A stretch of 64,000 nt of DNA from Acanthococcus lagerstroemiae (GCA_031841125.1 CM063106.1:36824001-36888000), one strand, 5' to 3'; positions 22,474-34,021 are shown, numbered from the stretch's first letter. Translations and numbers: made by a program. Notes: generated from the letters alone by a model not told the origin.

Positions 22474-23886
22474 TTACTTCTTATTGCTCTTGTTTTCATT
22501 GAAAATTAACGCCTTCATTTTCACCCAACCTTTATTGTCAAATACTCCGGGATGCATCGCCATAAGCTTCTCACATTCCTTTTTCTTTGGAGGTATTCTG
22601 TTTTTTATGTGAGATTTGAAGTAACCGAGTAATAAATTTTTTTGTTCAGCAGTCCACGGAACTACTTCTCGTGTCTTCTTCTTCATCTTCTTCTTGGTAC
22701 AAATTGGTGCACGTTCTTTGGTTTCTTCCGGGTGGTCAGTATTAGGGACTACTCCAAATTCATCTTCATCATTTTCCTCATCTTCATCACCTGCATATTC
22801 TTCGATTTCTGATGTATCAATGGTTATATCCTCTAAATGTTTGCCTCGATATTGACTTATGTCGACTCCTTTTTCGGCCAATAACAAAATTTTTGATATT
22901 TTGGACGTTTGTAAGACATCATTTGGTAACCGATGAAATTCTTTGTGGGTTTTATCATTATGGCCCATGACATTTGCCAACTGTTCGAGATCTCCCTTCG
23001 ACATATGAAATATTTGAGTTAGTATAGCCAAGTGTTTTCGTAATTTTATGGAAGTAAATGTGGCACTCTTTTCCACATCACATTCGTTGACTACTTTCTT
23101 CACTGTGGGGCAGCCATATAGAGGAGTGTCACTACTTATCGTCGCAAAAAGGTATATGTTTTCATTTTCATTTTGAATGAAATTATTGTGCACCGCTAGC
23201 AATAAATCAACATGTTCGATCATTTTCGGTGTGAACAATATCGGAACACCTCTCTCCCTTTTTCCTCTCACTATGATCCCTTTAAAACTGTTCATCAAAA
23301 TTTTCTCTGTATCACTGACGCAATTTTCCAATTCTGACTCAATTGTTTTATCTTTTTTCTCACGATATAAGTTTACCTCCAATCATTGAAGCTCTCCTAC
23401 ATGACGGCGGTTTAGTAACAGCAACTGAATAAAAACAATTTCTTGCACTCTCCGGAAAGCGTGAAGATCATCATTAGTGGTGGGAATCAAATTAGGCTTA
23501 TTCCATTTATTGGAATTGATATTATTCAAGGCCACCGTTGCAACCTCAAAGCTGTCCACTCATTCATAATAAGTTTTTTTAGATCAGTTATCTCGATGAG
23601 CCGATTTCTGTCTAGCCCCCTTTTGACACATATGTTGAACGCGACGTCACAAGATTGTTTTAACTGTGTTCCTATCTGCAAAGCAAACAATGGTGATATA
23701 AATTTTTGAGTCTTTATGTCATAAGAAGCACAATTCTGGACTGCTCTTACAAACAAATCAAAATTTCCAGGTCTCAACGCATCAAACAAATTCAAATTTT
23801 CGTTACAGGTTTCTTGATGCAAATATTGCAAAACACGGGCTAAACGTCGCATATGACGTATAGCCACTTTATTGAGATGTTCATGC
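22474..23886 (-). pseudogene. Tyrosine-recombinase-like protein, broken
   Basis: Two coding blocks in register by homology, 23526-23886 (RRLARVLQYLHQETCNENLN, VQNCASYDIKTQKFISP) and 22474-23382. Between them the matching frame (LNNINSNKWNKPNLIPTTND, IQLLLLNRRHVGELQ) is entered by a frameshift near 23540 and closed by TGA near 23388. The NRRHVGEL segment would carry the catalytic Arg. LRKHLAILTQIF and VMGHNDKTHKEFHRLP correspond to the second catalytic box and the region of the nucleophilic Tyr (EFYRLP is what I expect in relatives), which here reads His. An acidic stretch and a Lys-rich tail follow. The family is common as uncharacterised proteins in arthropods and resembles Crypton-type recombinases. 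The 5' end is cut off at the mariner junction. Confidence 0.6.
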
Positions 23887-24718
23887 ATTCAAACTGCAGC
23901 TGCTCAATCTTTGCGTTTGTTTGACGACTACAGTGGGGACGGGCGTTGTCATGGTGCAACAGAAACCTGTCGTACTGCGGTCTAACACGGTGAATTCTTG
24001 CTCTCAACCTCAACAGAGTATCACAGTAGCTGTTCGAATTTATTGTCGTTCCTTTCAGTGCGTACTCCCGGTGCACAATACCATTTGAATCCCAAAACAT
24101 TGTCAGCATAACCTTTCCTACGGATTTTGCAACTTTGAACTTTCGGACACGTGGAGAAGTCGAATGGCGATATTCCATTGATTGCAGTTTAGTTTCTGGG
24201 TCGTAATGATGAGCCCATGTTTCATCGCCCGTAACAATGGTCTGTAGAAAATTGTCCCCTTCTTGACCATAACGCCGCAAGAACTTTTCGCACGCATCCT
24301 TTCTTTGCTTCTTCATCTTGTCCGTTAACATTCGCAGTACCCATCTAGCGCACACTTTTTTAAAGCCAAGAGTGTTCATGATGTTGCTGACTCTCTCCTG
24401 TGAAATGTTGAGCAGGCTGCCGATTTCGTTTTGTGTTATTCTCCGGTTTTCGCGGATTAAAGAGTCAACTTTTGTAATTTTTTTGTCTGTCGTCGTGGTT
24501 TTTGGTCGCCCAGATCGGAATTCATCAGATATTCGTAATTTGCTGGATTCACTTTTGTGGGCATACACAACCCAACGTTGAACGTTGCTAATATCGATGG
24601 TATCATTGCCGTACACCCGCACTAAACGAGAATGAATCTCTTTGGGTTCACAACCTCCACATGCAAGAAATTCGATCACCGCCCGTTGCTTCAACCGAGT
24701 CGAAAATCCCCTTTCCAT
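23887..24718 (-). pseudogene. mariner transposase, 3'-truncated
   Basis: Starts at ATG 24718 (MERGFSTRLKQRAVIEFL), with the paired-type helix-turn-helix domain, the linker RSGRPKTTTTDKK, then IMNTLGFKKVCARWVLRML. The first catalytic Asp (TIVTGDETWAHHYDPETK) and the second (FLLHHDNARPHCSRQ) are present. Homology stops at about 23887 after KIEQLQFE, so the third Asp and C-terminus are missing and the recombinase-like pseudogene begins. The element's 5' flank runs to about 24880 and interrupts the polymerase gene. One frame, otherwise free of stops, means the truncation is the only visible lesion. Confidence 0.9.
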
Positions 24719-26456
24719 ATTTTGGACACAAAACACACAACTGTGAACTGATCTCCACAAAAGTTGGTATACAAGGTTAGAATTAGTTGCTGAACATGTG
24801 GCTGCCACGCGCCGCTCGCTATCCCCACTCTTTCGGAAGTTATATGGCAGGAGGCGTTACTTTTCAATAGACCTTCGTACTTCAGCCCTTCCCCTACCTC
24901 CTCCTTTGCCTTATAATACTTGCAGAACTCTTCCGTTCTGCTGCCATATAGCCCATCTCGAGGCTTCAGAGGTTTGTGGATGTTTAGCAATTCAACATAT
25001 GTTTTGATGTCTTTGTCATTTGCACAAAGATTCTTAAATTGACATTCCCACGTTTCAATGATAGTATATTTCCTGTCCGTACCGGTACTATCATCGCGGT
25101 AGGTTAACCCACGCAGATACCCCATCTTCTCTTGCGTTGATCAGTAGCGCATCTCCATGGTCTCAAAATTTCTCATCCCCTGTATTCTCGCCGTACAATT
25201 TTTAAAGCATACAGGGCAGCCATGGTAATAACCTGTAACAATATAATGAGAGAAGAAACAAAAAAAAAAGGAAAATTAATTCAGCGAATAAATATTAACA
25301 AAGTATCAGTAGTAACCCTCTCCCCCTATTTTATTTTATTTTACTTGCATAAATACTAACACCCATGGTATTCGATGATTGCTTTTGAGCCTTTGGACCA
25401 TTTATTGGTATATCTGTCAACTTTTAATGGACCTATGCGCTTCTCATTGCAATGTTCTGCCATATGAATCTGCACTTTGTGTTCCATCTCCAGGTATTTC
25501 ATGTACTTCAATGCTTGCTTTGATTAACAGTCGGCGCCCCAGTAACTGTGAGGGGGTATGAGGCCTAGGAGGTTCTTTTTCAAATACCTCGTTCTAAATA
25601 ACGTCATCAGTCCTGACGCTATTGTGACGCTTCCAGTAACATCAGTACCCCCTACACTCGAATATAGGCACCGAAATTGCAGGAGAGCACGCCTGAGAAT
25701 ATCGCACTCTGCCCTGCAATATTTCAACATGGCGTCTCTGCACTGGAAAAGATTATGGGTAGCTCTTTCCTCTTCCCACTATTAAACGAGTTTGGCTCTC
25801 TGTTTGGTGTCTCTCTTGTTGGCACCCTAGTATTCAAGAGCAGGAAGCGGGCCAACATAATCTTGCTTCTTAGTTCCGTTGAAGAAATGTGGAAAGTACT
25901 CTACAGAAACAGAAATAACGAATACATTAATCCCTAACACTTGAAATTAAGTAAGAGATAAGAGACACCCCCCCCCCTCCCGCCTTGTATACCTATAAGA
26001 GCGAAGGAAGAATAATAATATTAATAAGTACCTTTGGTAATGTTGTCCAGGCCCATCATTTCCGGTAGCTTAGCAAGAGGTTTGTGGAAAAGTTCAGCTA
26101 ATCTTTAAACACAATTTTCCCATACCTCATCATCTCAATCTTAGCCCCGTTCAAAATTATTTTGGGATTCCACTCCAGTACTTTGATCATATGTTTCAGA
26201 ATGAACTGACTGTCGTATGCCTGTAAATTATGAGCCCATACACTTATGCACTCATATTTCTTTTGGGAGAGACCAGTTTGGAAAAAATCAGCTAATAGCT
26301 CAGGCCCCTTCTTATTGATAATGTGTTTGCGTTTTCCGCACCCACCGCAATCAACTGCTGATAAGTCGACTATATCAACATCAACGCATTTCGAGCATTG
26401 GAGCTGAACTACACAAAAATTCGGTTCATGTAGCAAGTGCCCTTGAGGAGTGGCTT

Positions 26457-26492
26457 TGCGGTGCTCTCCACCGCGATCGATTTTGTTTTTAA
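26457..26492. repeat. 36-bp direct repeat, left copy
   Basis: Starts TGCGGTGCTCTCCACCGCGA and is identical to 28631-28666. It contains an inverted repeat, GCGGTG-CTCTC-CACCGC. It falls within the polymerase reading frame, which continues from it as KATPQGHLLHEPNF on the minus strand. Confidence 0.97.
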
Positions 26493-26562
26493 ATTAACTA
26501 ATTTTAATTAAAATTAAGCTACCACAACAATAAAATAAATGATACTTACCTGTTGAACTACA

Positions 26563-28566
26563 TCAATCCAATAATCTAGATTCTATCCTTTCATACAGCT
26601 CAGCCTTCCCAAATGGTAGTGCTATTGGTCTTACTTCATCATCACCTGTGCGTTGAATTGGAACAGTGAGCTTATCAGGAACGAGTTCACAGTATAGTTC
26701 GCACACATTCCTCATTATCTCATCGGCATATACCCTCGCACAGTATTTACATATGTAGTGCTTTTCCTTCGATATTCCGGGATACATCGATTTGAAGTCA
26801 ATTTGAACCCCCCATATTTGTATCGCGAACGCTCTAACTGTACATGCGTTTGAGAAGTACTCTTCAAGCGTCTTACATCTCTTACGGCATGGAGTCACAA
26901 ACTCATCTTTTTCAAATATGACGTGTGAACCATGCATAAGACCGTGTCTCTCGTTCTTTAGTGCAATGCATTTTGGGATGCAATCGATAATATGTGAAAA
27001 CACAGCAAATGGTATCCGCTTATTATATGAGAAAAACACTTTGTTGTCAAGAATATTTTTTGTAAGCATTCTATACTCTTGGGTTGGTACTACTATGGTT
27101 TCCCAGGTTGGCACACATGTCATTAATCTAACAGGCTCAGTTAATGGTCTGTCCATAAGCTCGAAGGTGAAAGCGATTGCTTTTGGAATTAAGGACATAA
27201 TGTTCTCGTCAGCTAGAATCGAAGACGTTAAAGATTCACAAAATGAAGCAATCGTTTTATCAGAAAATCCTAGGTAACGCCTCTGTATTGCCCCAAGTCG
27301 TCCTGCGTATTTTCCAAAATGAATTTTCTTTCCTTTTAACTCTTTCCTAAGAAGAGACACCATAACTAGGTTCGTATATACATGATTAACTCCTAACGCA
27401 TGAGCAAAGCTTCCTGGCATTACTAGATCAATTGATACTCCATTATTGTTCTGGAAGTTAGAGCTTTTTCTATCATCTTTGTATACCAAATGGATAGGAA
27501 GAGGATTTGAGCATGCCTTATAATAAAAAGTCGCTGCGAGAGAACCGGTATACGACTGCATTCTTCGTTCAGTGATGGTATATTCATATAAATGAATCTC
27601 TTTTTTGCAGGCAAAAGTTATCTTTGACGGCTTTCTATTAAACCTTTCAATCAGTGAGGGATATGTCAAATCATCACTATTTGAGTTACTGCATCTTCCT
27701 TTTGATTTTTGTCTAACTTCATTGTCTTTTCCCTTATAATTATTACTAGTAATACAGTCTTTTCCTTTATTGTCACAATTACTAACATGTTCAGTTGAAG
27801 AAGAGTTACTCGTTGAAGAATATCCGGACGAGTCAGTCAATGGTTTGCTTATTAAAATGTCGCCTATATTTGGAAGCTCAATTGAGGTCCTTTCTTTTTT
27901 TGCTTTTACAGTTGTCCTGAAGGAAAGCGTCTTTTTGTTCTCATGGTACGTAAGTGGAGGATTCCCTGTAATTAGACTAGGAAGAGTCTCATCGGTATTT
28001 TCTTCATCCAGCTCAATATTCGCATACTGATTCAGTTGAGTAAACATCTCTATCATACGTTGTTCCAAATCAGCATGTTTCTCGAGTAGATATGAGAGTT
28101 TGAGAGCCGTCTCATCACTTTTCTCTTCCAAGGTCTTGAAATTAGGTTGAAGGCCACTGTTCACTTGAGTTGAAATGCCGAGAATTAGGTTTTTAATGAA
28201 TGGACTGGACGTGACAGCAGTTTGAACACTAATATCGTGTGATGATCTTTCCTCTAGGTAATCAATGTATAATGCCGCTGGTGCTTCTTGATTATTGGCC
28301 ACGTTGTATAATAAATCTTCTTCTATAGTAAAACATTCGTCAGGACTAGAGACGCAAAAGGAAGAATCGTAATAAAATGAGCCTGGAGCGTATTCAGCGT
28401 TGAATAAATTTTGTCGAGTGACATCGTACGTCGCATTTCTAACCGGAGTGACTATGTAGGCAACTTGTGAGTTTGGAAAACATTTAGACGCATACTCAGT
28501 GATCTCTTTGTTAATAAAAAATTTGTTCGTCGAATAAAAAATTGCATTAAGTTGGATAGAAGCCAT
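26563..28566 (-). CDS. 667-residue orphan ORF in the inserted cassette
   Basis: An uninterrupted frame from ATG 28566 to TGA 26563 in AT-rich DNA whose neighbours are all broken. I do not recognise the family. Residues 1-120 look globular (MASIQLNAIFYSTNKFF, YAPGSFYYDSSFCVS). About 145-185 is a predicted coiled coil (DETALKLSYLLEKHADLEQR). About 245-300 is Ser/Asn/Lys-rich and probably disordered. About 310-667 looks like a second globular part rich in aromatic and Cys residues (VYTNLVMVSLLRKELKGKK, IQIWGVQIDFKSMYPGI, HYICKYCARVYADEI). There is no signal peptide, membrane segment or transposase motif. Just after the stop lies a strong donor, CAACAG/GTAAGT, so the 3' end may be spliced or frameshifted. 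The ORF is inserted in the polymerase gene between exact 36-bp repeats. Confidence 0.7.
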   Translation of the reverse strand: MASIQLNAIFYSTNKFFINKEITEYASKCFPNSQVAYIVTPVRNATYDVTRQNLFNAEYAPGSFYYDSSFCVSSPDECFTIEEDLLYNVANNQEAPAALYIDYLEERSSHDISVQTAVTSSPFIKNLILGISTQVNSGLQPNFKTLEEKSDETALKLSYLLEKHADLEQRMIEMFTQLNQYANIELDEENTDETLPSLITGNPPLTYHENKKTLSFRTTVKAKKERTSIELPNIGDILISKPLTDSSGYSSTSNSSSTEHVSNCDNKGKDCITSNNYKGKDNEVRQKSKGRCSNSNSDDLTYPSLIERFNRKPSKITFACKKEIHLYEYTITERRMQSYTGSLAATFYYKACSNPLPIHLVYKDDRKSSNFQNNNGVSIDLVMPGSFAHALGVNHVYTNLVMVSLLRKELKGKKIHFGKYAGRLGAIQRRYLGFSDKTIASFCESLTSSILADENIMSLIPKAIAFTFELMDRPLTEPVRLMTCVPTWETIVVPTQEYRMLTKNILDNKVFFSYNKRIPFAVFSHIIDCIPKCIALKNERHGLMHGSHVIFEKDEFVTPCRKRCKTLEEYFSNACTVRAFAIQIWGVQIDFKSMYPGISKEKHYICKYCARVYADEIMRNVCELYCELVPDKLTVPIQRTGDDEVRPIALPFGKAELYERIESRLLD

Positions 28567-28630
28567 CTTAGAGGAATATAATGTAGTCTTTTTTTTTTTT
28601 TATCTATACCGCTCCGCTAGGGGGGAGTAC

Positions 28631-28666
28631 TGCGGTGCTCTCCACCGCGATCGATTTTGTTTTTAA
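28631..28666. repeat. 36-bp direct repeat, right copy
   Basis: Identical to 26457-26492. The two copies bound a 2138-bp segment. On the minus strand the frame KNKIDRGGEHR is read through the repeat at both sites and diverges right after it. The repeat therefore marks the exact junction of an insertion or duplication. Confidence 0.97.
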
Positions 28667-29022
28667 GGTTTGCAAATTCTTTTGTAAATAGTTTTTTATT
28701 GTATATGTGTTACCTGTCCTGCCAAGCCAGCTTTGTGCCTTTTCATCTCTACACCGAATTGCTTCTTTCTTTCTTTTCCAAGAATCTTTCCTTTTTTCTT
28801 TCTTTTCCTCACGCTATTCTTCCACCCTCGTATTTTTTAAACCTAATTGTCCGGCTAGGCAGTGACTCGATGTTCGTGAAGCTATCGTCCTTTAACAGTC
28901 TTCTTCAACAGTCTTCTTCGACATCTCATACTGTCGCTCTCACTAAGTATTTTCTCCGCTCGCTCCTTTTTTTAAAAGTCAATGTAAATATATTCGTACT
29001 TATGAACACGCCAACCGAGAAC
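28667..29022. other. Degraded gap in the polymerase gene
   Basis: No frame continues the polymerase here. The first exonuclease motif expected between the Cys/His-rich part and the HLLHEPNF segment is not seen in recognisable form. The sequence may be an intron or simply decayed. Confidence 0.4.
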
Positions 29023-30333
29023 TTATTTTTTTCTTTTTTTAATGGTGATAACTCGCTCGCATTGTAGCCTCCAAAGCGCTACAGCTTTTTCTTGCACACA
29101 TTCCAATGTCTGTATGTAGTATGGATGGTCATAGTTTACGTACTTTTTACCTTTTTGACACGTATGATGGAAGCACTTGTGAGCATCTTTTCGGGCTAAT
29201 GAGTATGATGCTCGATAGTCCTTACATCTTTGTATTGTGTCACACACAGTACGATTTTTCTCGTAATAAGGCTGTTGGTGTGCGCTGAAACAGTCTTGGC
29301 TTACAAAAGCATGGTTACATCGTTGACAATGAACCAGAGGGGCGTCATTATCACGGATGCAGACCTGTTTTCTGTAACATCGTTTACACTGTACAGGGCA
29401 TCTGTGTTGGTGAACATGTTTGTATGGCGTTTTGCATGGTCTACACCAGTAGGCACTGTCCCCCAGGCCAGTGATGGAAGCTACACAGTTAAAATGGCTA
29501 TGGAAGTAAAGAGGGTCAAAGAACTGATCTGTGTCAATCTCCGGCCCCTCGTACAGTGCCTCCTTGCCATCACGGCGAGCGAAAACGGTAATTTTGTATT
29601 CGCGAAGATGATTTTGAAATTTGTGCACATCTTCCAGAGACCCCGTGATGGAGGCCGGATCTATACCTGCAGCCTGACAAGAGTTTCAAAGCTTCTGCCC
29701 GCTGGAGGTCGAGACCTGAGCTAGATGACCCCTCACATACCCTTTTATAAAAAAGTGTATTAGCCCTTTTCTCTGATAGATCGGTGACCCTGGTTTTAAG
29801 AAGCCAAATGGCAGTTACAAGGGCTCGCGGGAGGCAGAGATTGTCATTGTTTCTAATGATAATGATTGAACGTTTAGAAGCGCAAAAATCTTCGTAATTT
29901 GAGGTATAATCGCGCTTATTATCGTTCTTCTGACCTACAGGCATGTCTACACGCGTAATTTTAACGCTTAAATGGGTGTTCATGAGGAACTGCTCATTAC
30001 TTTGCACAACTCTCTCAATTTGTGGAAGCAACACAGATATCTAGCTGGTGTGGCTTTTTGAAACTTAACCATACCGGCTTTTGGTCTGGGGAAGAATTTC
30101 GGACAGTCACCCCAACAAGGTCAGTATCCTTTGCCCCCTTCTTAACATGCTCCATGAGAGCGCCAAAAACATTATTTAGGTATGCCTGCAGGCCCTCATC
30201 CTCCCCCAAGTCCCTCATCTTAGTAGTCAGTATTTCCTGCGAAGTACTATACTTCTTATTAAGTTCTACCACTGTATTTATAATTTCAAAGGGTGCCTCT
30301 GATGATAGTCCATTATTACCTAGAATTAATCAC

Positions 30334-32336
30334 GTTTCGAAATTTCGACACTTTGTAATTAAATAAAAAATAAATATTCACCTATGCTAGTCTCGGTACC
30401 TCCTTGCTGTGTACCCCTAGTACCTGCAGTATTTACCCGTTCCGACATGTCTTTAAAAAATTAAATAATAATAATAAATGTCTTTATAAGAAAAGAACTA
30501 CCGAACCAAAGTAATTTTTTTTCATGTACCTGAGGAATCGCTGTCCTCGCTCTCGTCTACAGGAGCGATCCTCCTACAGTTTACCCCCGATGTTGAGAGA
30601 ACAAGCTCTGTTTTTTTAAAATATAGAATAAATTAATAATAATAATAATAATAATAATAATTGCCCTTTCATTCTATCTATAAAACTATTTTAGTTATTA
30701 TTATCAGGGTTAGGATTCCTATCCGTTGCATTACGAAGCATACTACGTTGAATCAAAGATAGAATTCTTTACCTAAACGTACGTCCGGGGGGGGGGGAAA
30801 GAAAAACCTTTCATATTTTAATAACTTTTAGAATATATAAAATATGTAAGTTCCTTTCAGATAGCTGAAATATGCGGACATTAGTTTTCCAGTAACTCTT
30901 GTAACTAGGGAAAAGTAGTTGAAGATACAGTATGCTTTTTTGCTGTAGAAATATATTTAGAATAGCCTGACGTACATGTAAATAAAATTCGCACTTTTGA
31001 AAATATTACAGAAAATGAAGTATCTATGTAACCTGTAGTCACTTTACGGGTTAATAATAATTTTGGAGAAAACATATAGAAGTCAGAGAGATAAAAACAA
31101 ACAGTAAGAATACTGGAAAACAGTAAAACAAGTTAGAAATTTAGTTCTGATTAATTTGGGGCACATTCGGAGTTATTACAAAGAAAAAAAATGTAGGTTT
31201 CTTTTCTTCATTTTTACGGATTACCTTATAGGTACAAAATGCGTATTTTATTAAAATGAGGTTTTATTTTACATATATTTTCCGTATATTTCATATGGTC
31301 GCTGCTAAAAAATCCTAACCCTTTAATAATAATTATTATTATCTTATTTATTTACCTGGAACAGAGGACATTGAAGGTCCCGATGTGGAAGCCAATCCTA
31401 AATGAGGAGATTGACACTCTTTGTCCTCATTGGCTAAGAAAAAAATAATAATTAGGGAAAAGTGAAAAAAAAATTATGCACGTTCTATTTACCATATTTG
31501 TTCAGCCCTACACGAATAATTTAAGTATTTAAGCGTTTAAAAGAAGAAAAAAGTACCTTGGCTAGTACGGGTGGCAGAGCGCGGTTCGACTAACCCCTCA
31601 AGGTGGGCATAGGCACGTGCCACACCTGCGCCTACAGTAGGCCCGTATTGCTCAGACTGTTCTATAAACGAGATGGATAGAAAAAAAAGGTAAATATTTG
31701 GCTGATGTACTTAGGATATAATTTAATTATTCGAAAAAATGTAACTTATCTGACACACCTATGCGTTGGGCCGCCTCACAGAAAAGGGTTTCCAGCTCGC
31801 TCTCGTCTTCCTCATAGTTATATTCATAATGAGGAATATTTAAAAATAATAATTTTTTCTTCGTTAAAAAAACGTTCCAATTTTAACCAAAAATAAATTT
31901 TTTCTTAACCCATTGAGACATACTTTCGCGTTCAAGCCGGCTGGCTAGCTCGGCTAAGGCTTGCTCCTCCTCCTCAAACCCGTAAGGAAATTCTTTGTTG
32001 TAGTACTGTTCCATGTTTTTTTTATTATTATTTTATTTATTTATTTATTTTTTTTTTCAATTTAAAATCTACATTTCAGATCAGAATAATTGAAAAGATT
32101 TGAAAAACATGTGAATATTAACGCCCTAATTAAATTATTAAAATCATTTTCCCCCTCAAACTCACCTCAGCTGGAAGAAAGCGTAATAAAGCGCGATAGC
32201 GAAAAATACGCGTCGAATAAAATTTACTAATGTTCACGCCAGTAAAAAAAAAAAGTTTGTTAAAAAAATATTCGGAAAACAAGTGAAAAATGATACTATA
32301 GATATTAGAAGAATATCTGATACAGGTGAAATAAAA
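30334..32336 (-). repeat. Copy 2 of the Tigger upstream-exon block
   Basis: Near-identical to 4608-4889 plus 5938-7633, joined without the roughly 1.05-kb repeat block. It keeps all the small exons. The first exon reads MEQYYNKEFPYGFEEEEQ, with one extra GAG codon, and other differences are few. The GGA to GGG change in exon 3 is silent. The last-codon change CGG to TGG in exon 1 lies at the splice donor. The copy ends inside the start of the transposase exon at 30334, fused there to polymerase sequence. It has no transposase and is presumably a dead or chimeric partial copy. Confidence 0.9.
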
Positions 32337-33944
32337 ATGATAATTTTCCATAAATTAGGTTGAATTTATACTCAAAAAAATGAAAAAAAGAAGAGTAGGT
32401 TGAAAATTTCCGACATCGAATTCAGTTTAATTTATCGGAAATCATAGTCACTTTGGACATTATAATCAAAGAGTAGGTACTGACAAAAGTGTTGAAACAA
32501 AATTTCGAAATTTTAGAGAAAATCATTTCTAACCAAAATGAAAAGAACTTGATCCATCATGAGGAATGAGAAAAATCAGTCTTCCAGAATGACCCAGTTT
32601 TTAGATGAATTGAACCGAATGTTATTGACGACACATGACGCCGCGCATCAAAATTCTTTTGACAATTCGTTAAAAAATCGCTCGGTCGAGAGATCGGTTC
32701 AGTGTTGCCAGGTGTGGCACAATTGTGCCACTGTGGCACATTTTCAGTGTCTGTGGCACAGCATGTGGCACAATTGGAAATTGTGGCTAAATGTTGCACA
32801 TATAAATTCAGTTTCTTGTGTACAATACTCTTTGACTCATTATTCTACAATTTTAATTACAATCCCCCTCATTGTAGACTGTCGGCTGAATTACCATTAG
32901 CTGCTCTTCACAAAAGACAGAACACTATCCATTCTAACTCATTTAATTATTACTTACATTATAAAATAAAGGAGTTTTAAAATTTTTTAAAGATTTGGCA
33001 CCATGAGTAACTTAGTAGGTATGTAATCTTAGAAAGAGATAACGAGAAAATAACAAAGTGCTATCAAAAAATGACAAGATCAGATTACAACTTAATATTA
33101 ATACAAATATCTCAGAGAAGTCAACTGAAAGGAATATCTCCACTTCCTTCACACTGAAAGGGGAACGTAAAAGAATAAAGAGAAATTATTGTATGCCTTC
33201 GTAAATTTAATTTTCCAACGTACTCATCTTGAATGTTACTTTCAATTTCTGAATTTTCATTTGCTGCGTCATCACGTTTCTGAATTTGAAAATAGTTACC
33301 TCATTTTCCTAGTTTTTCTTACTACTTCTTCCTCTTTTTCCCACCTTTCCTTCGCATCTTTTTGGTACCGAGCACCACTTTATTTTTTTCGATTGTTCAT
33401 TTTGAACACATTTAATATTAAAATTATAAAATGAAAATCACACAACACAACATGAACAGGAACTATCATCCGTTTCGAAAATAGCTATGGGACAGAAACA
33501 ATGGATGCCAATCTTATCGCTTTCTGAGAAAAAAAAAGGGAAATAAAAATACAGGATATCCTGCTTATTCACGCAGTCACATATTTCTCGTTTTCTCTTC
33601 GAACATGCAATAGAAGACCAAAGACGAAGCAAGTTATAACCTGCAGTAGGGAAGTTTCATTCAGCGTCTCAGCAATGGCTCTTTTGCCGATTGTTATTCA
33701 ACCGCGCTGTAGAGTCTACAACGGCAAGACTTACATGGTACACGGAAACAACATTTTTACCCGTTAATATTGGTTGTTCTAGCGCAGCAGCGCGGGAAGC
33801 AACGCCAACGAACCCAACGCATGCTCAACAATTTCTTAATAGTTCGCAAATATTTTTTAATGGTTATTGCAAGATTGATAGGCGGCTTGCACATATTACT
33901 TGTATTTACTGATCACTTTTAATTTCCTTTTGTGGAAAAAAAAA
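32337..33944. other. No recognised gene
   Basis: AT-rich, with a block of TGTGGCACA/TGTGCCAC direct and inverted motifs at 32705-32800 preceded by CAGTGTTGCCA. That phrase recurs at about 37158 and may be a transposon end. No coding domain seen. Confidence 0.4.
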
Positions 33945-34021
33945 GAAGGAAAATTTGCCGCCCCCAAAAATTTGCCGCCCTGGGCGATTGCCCATTTTGC
34001 CCATTGGTAAATCCGCCACTG
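33945..34021. mobile_element. Isolated hAT-type end
   Basis: Ends GGTAAATCCGCCACTG after several GCCGCCC/GCCC motifs. CAGTGGCGGATTTACC is the inward-facing end typical of the ZMYM/ZBED-like hAT lineage. It abuts the mariner-like pseudogene at 34022, which it interrupts. The other end was not found. Confidence 0.6.

Larger units (their letters stand above)
24880..30333 (-). pseudogene. Maverick/virus-like DNA polymerase B, decayed
   Basis: Fragments of a protein-primed-type family B polymerase occur in order on the minus strand. N-terminal part 30015-30333 (NNVFGALMEHVKKGAKDTD), then VVQSNEQFLMN and RSIIIIRNNDNLCLPRALV after a frameshift near 30025. A further shift near 29650 leads to 29023-29640 (FQNHLREYKITVF and a Cys/His-rich segment RCPVQCKRCYRKQVC). 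The exonuclease part at 26040-26456 includes WAHNLQAYDSQFILKH and reads into a TAG near 26103. Then 25510-25740 (YCRAECDILRRAL), 25375-25510 (WSKGSKAIIEYHGC) and 24880-25230 (YYHGCPVCFKN, WECQFKNLC, RTEEFCKYYKAKEE). It ends at the mariner insertion before the catalytic palm Asp. At least two frameshifts and two stops make it nonfunctional. The source was a Maverick or related virus. Confidence 0.85.

Noticed and set aside
24691..25125. Single 144-codon frame as a gene
   Set aside because: Only its first part is polymerase. The second part is the 5' flank of the inserted mariner read out of frame.
31705..31896. Plus-strand frame MYLGYNLI..., also at 7042-7254
   Set aside because: It is antisense to the small exon at 7096-7147 and its copy. 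Conservation is explained by the duplication.
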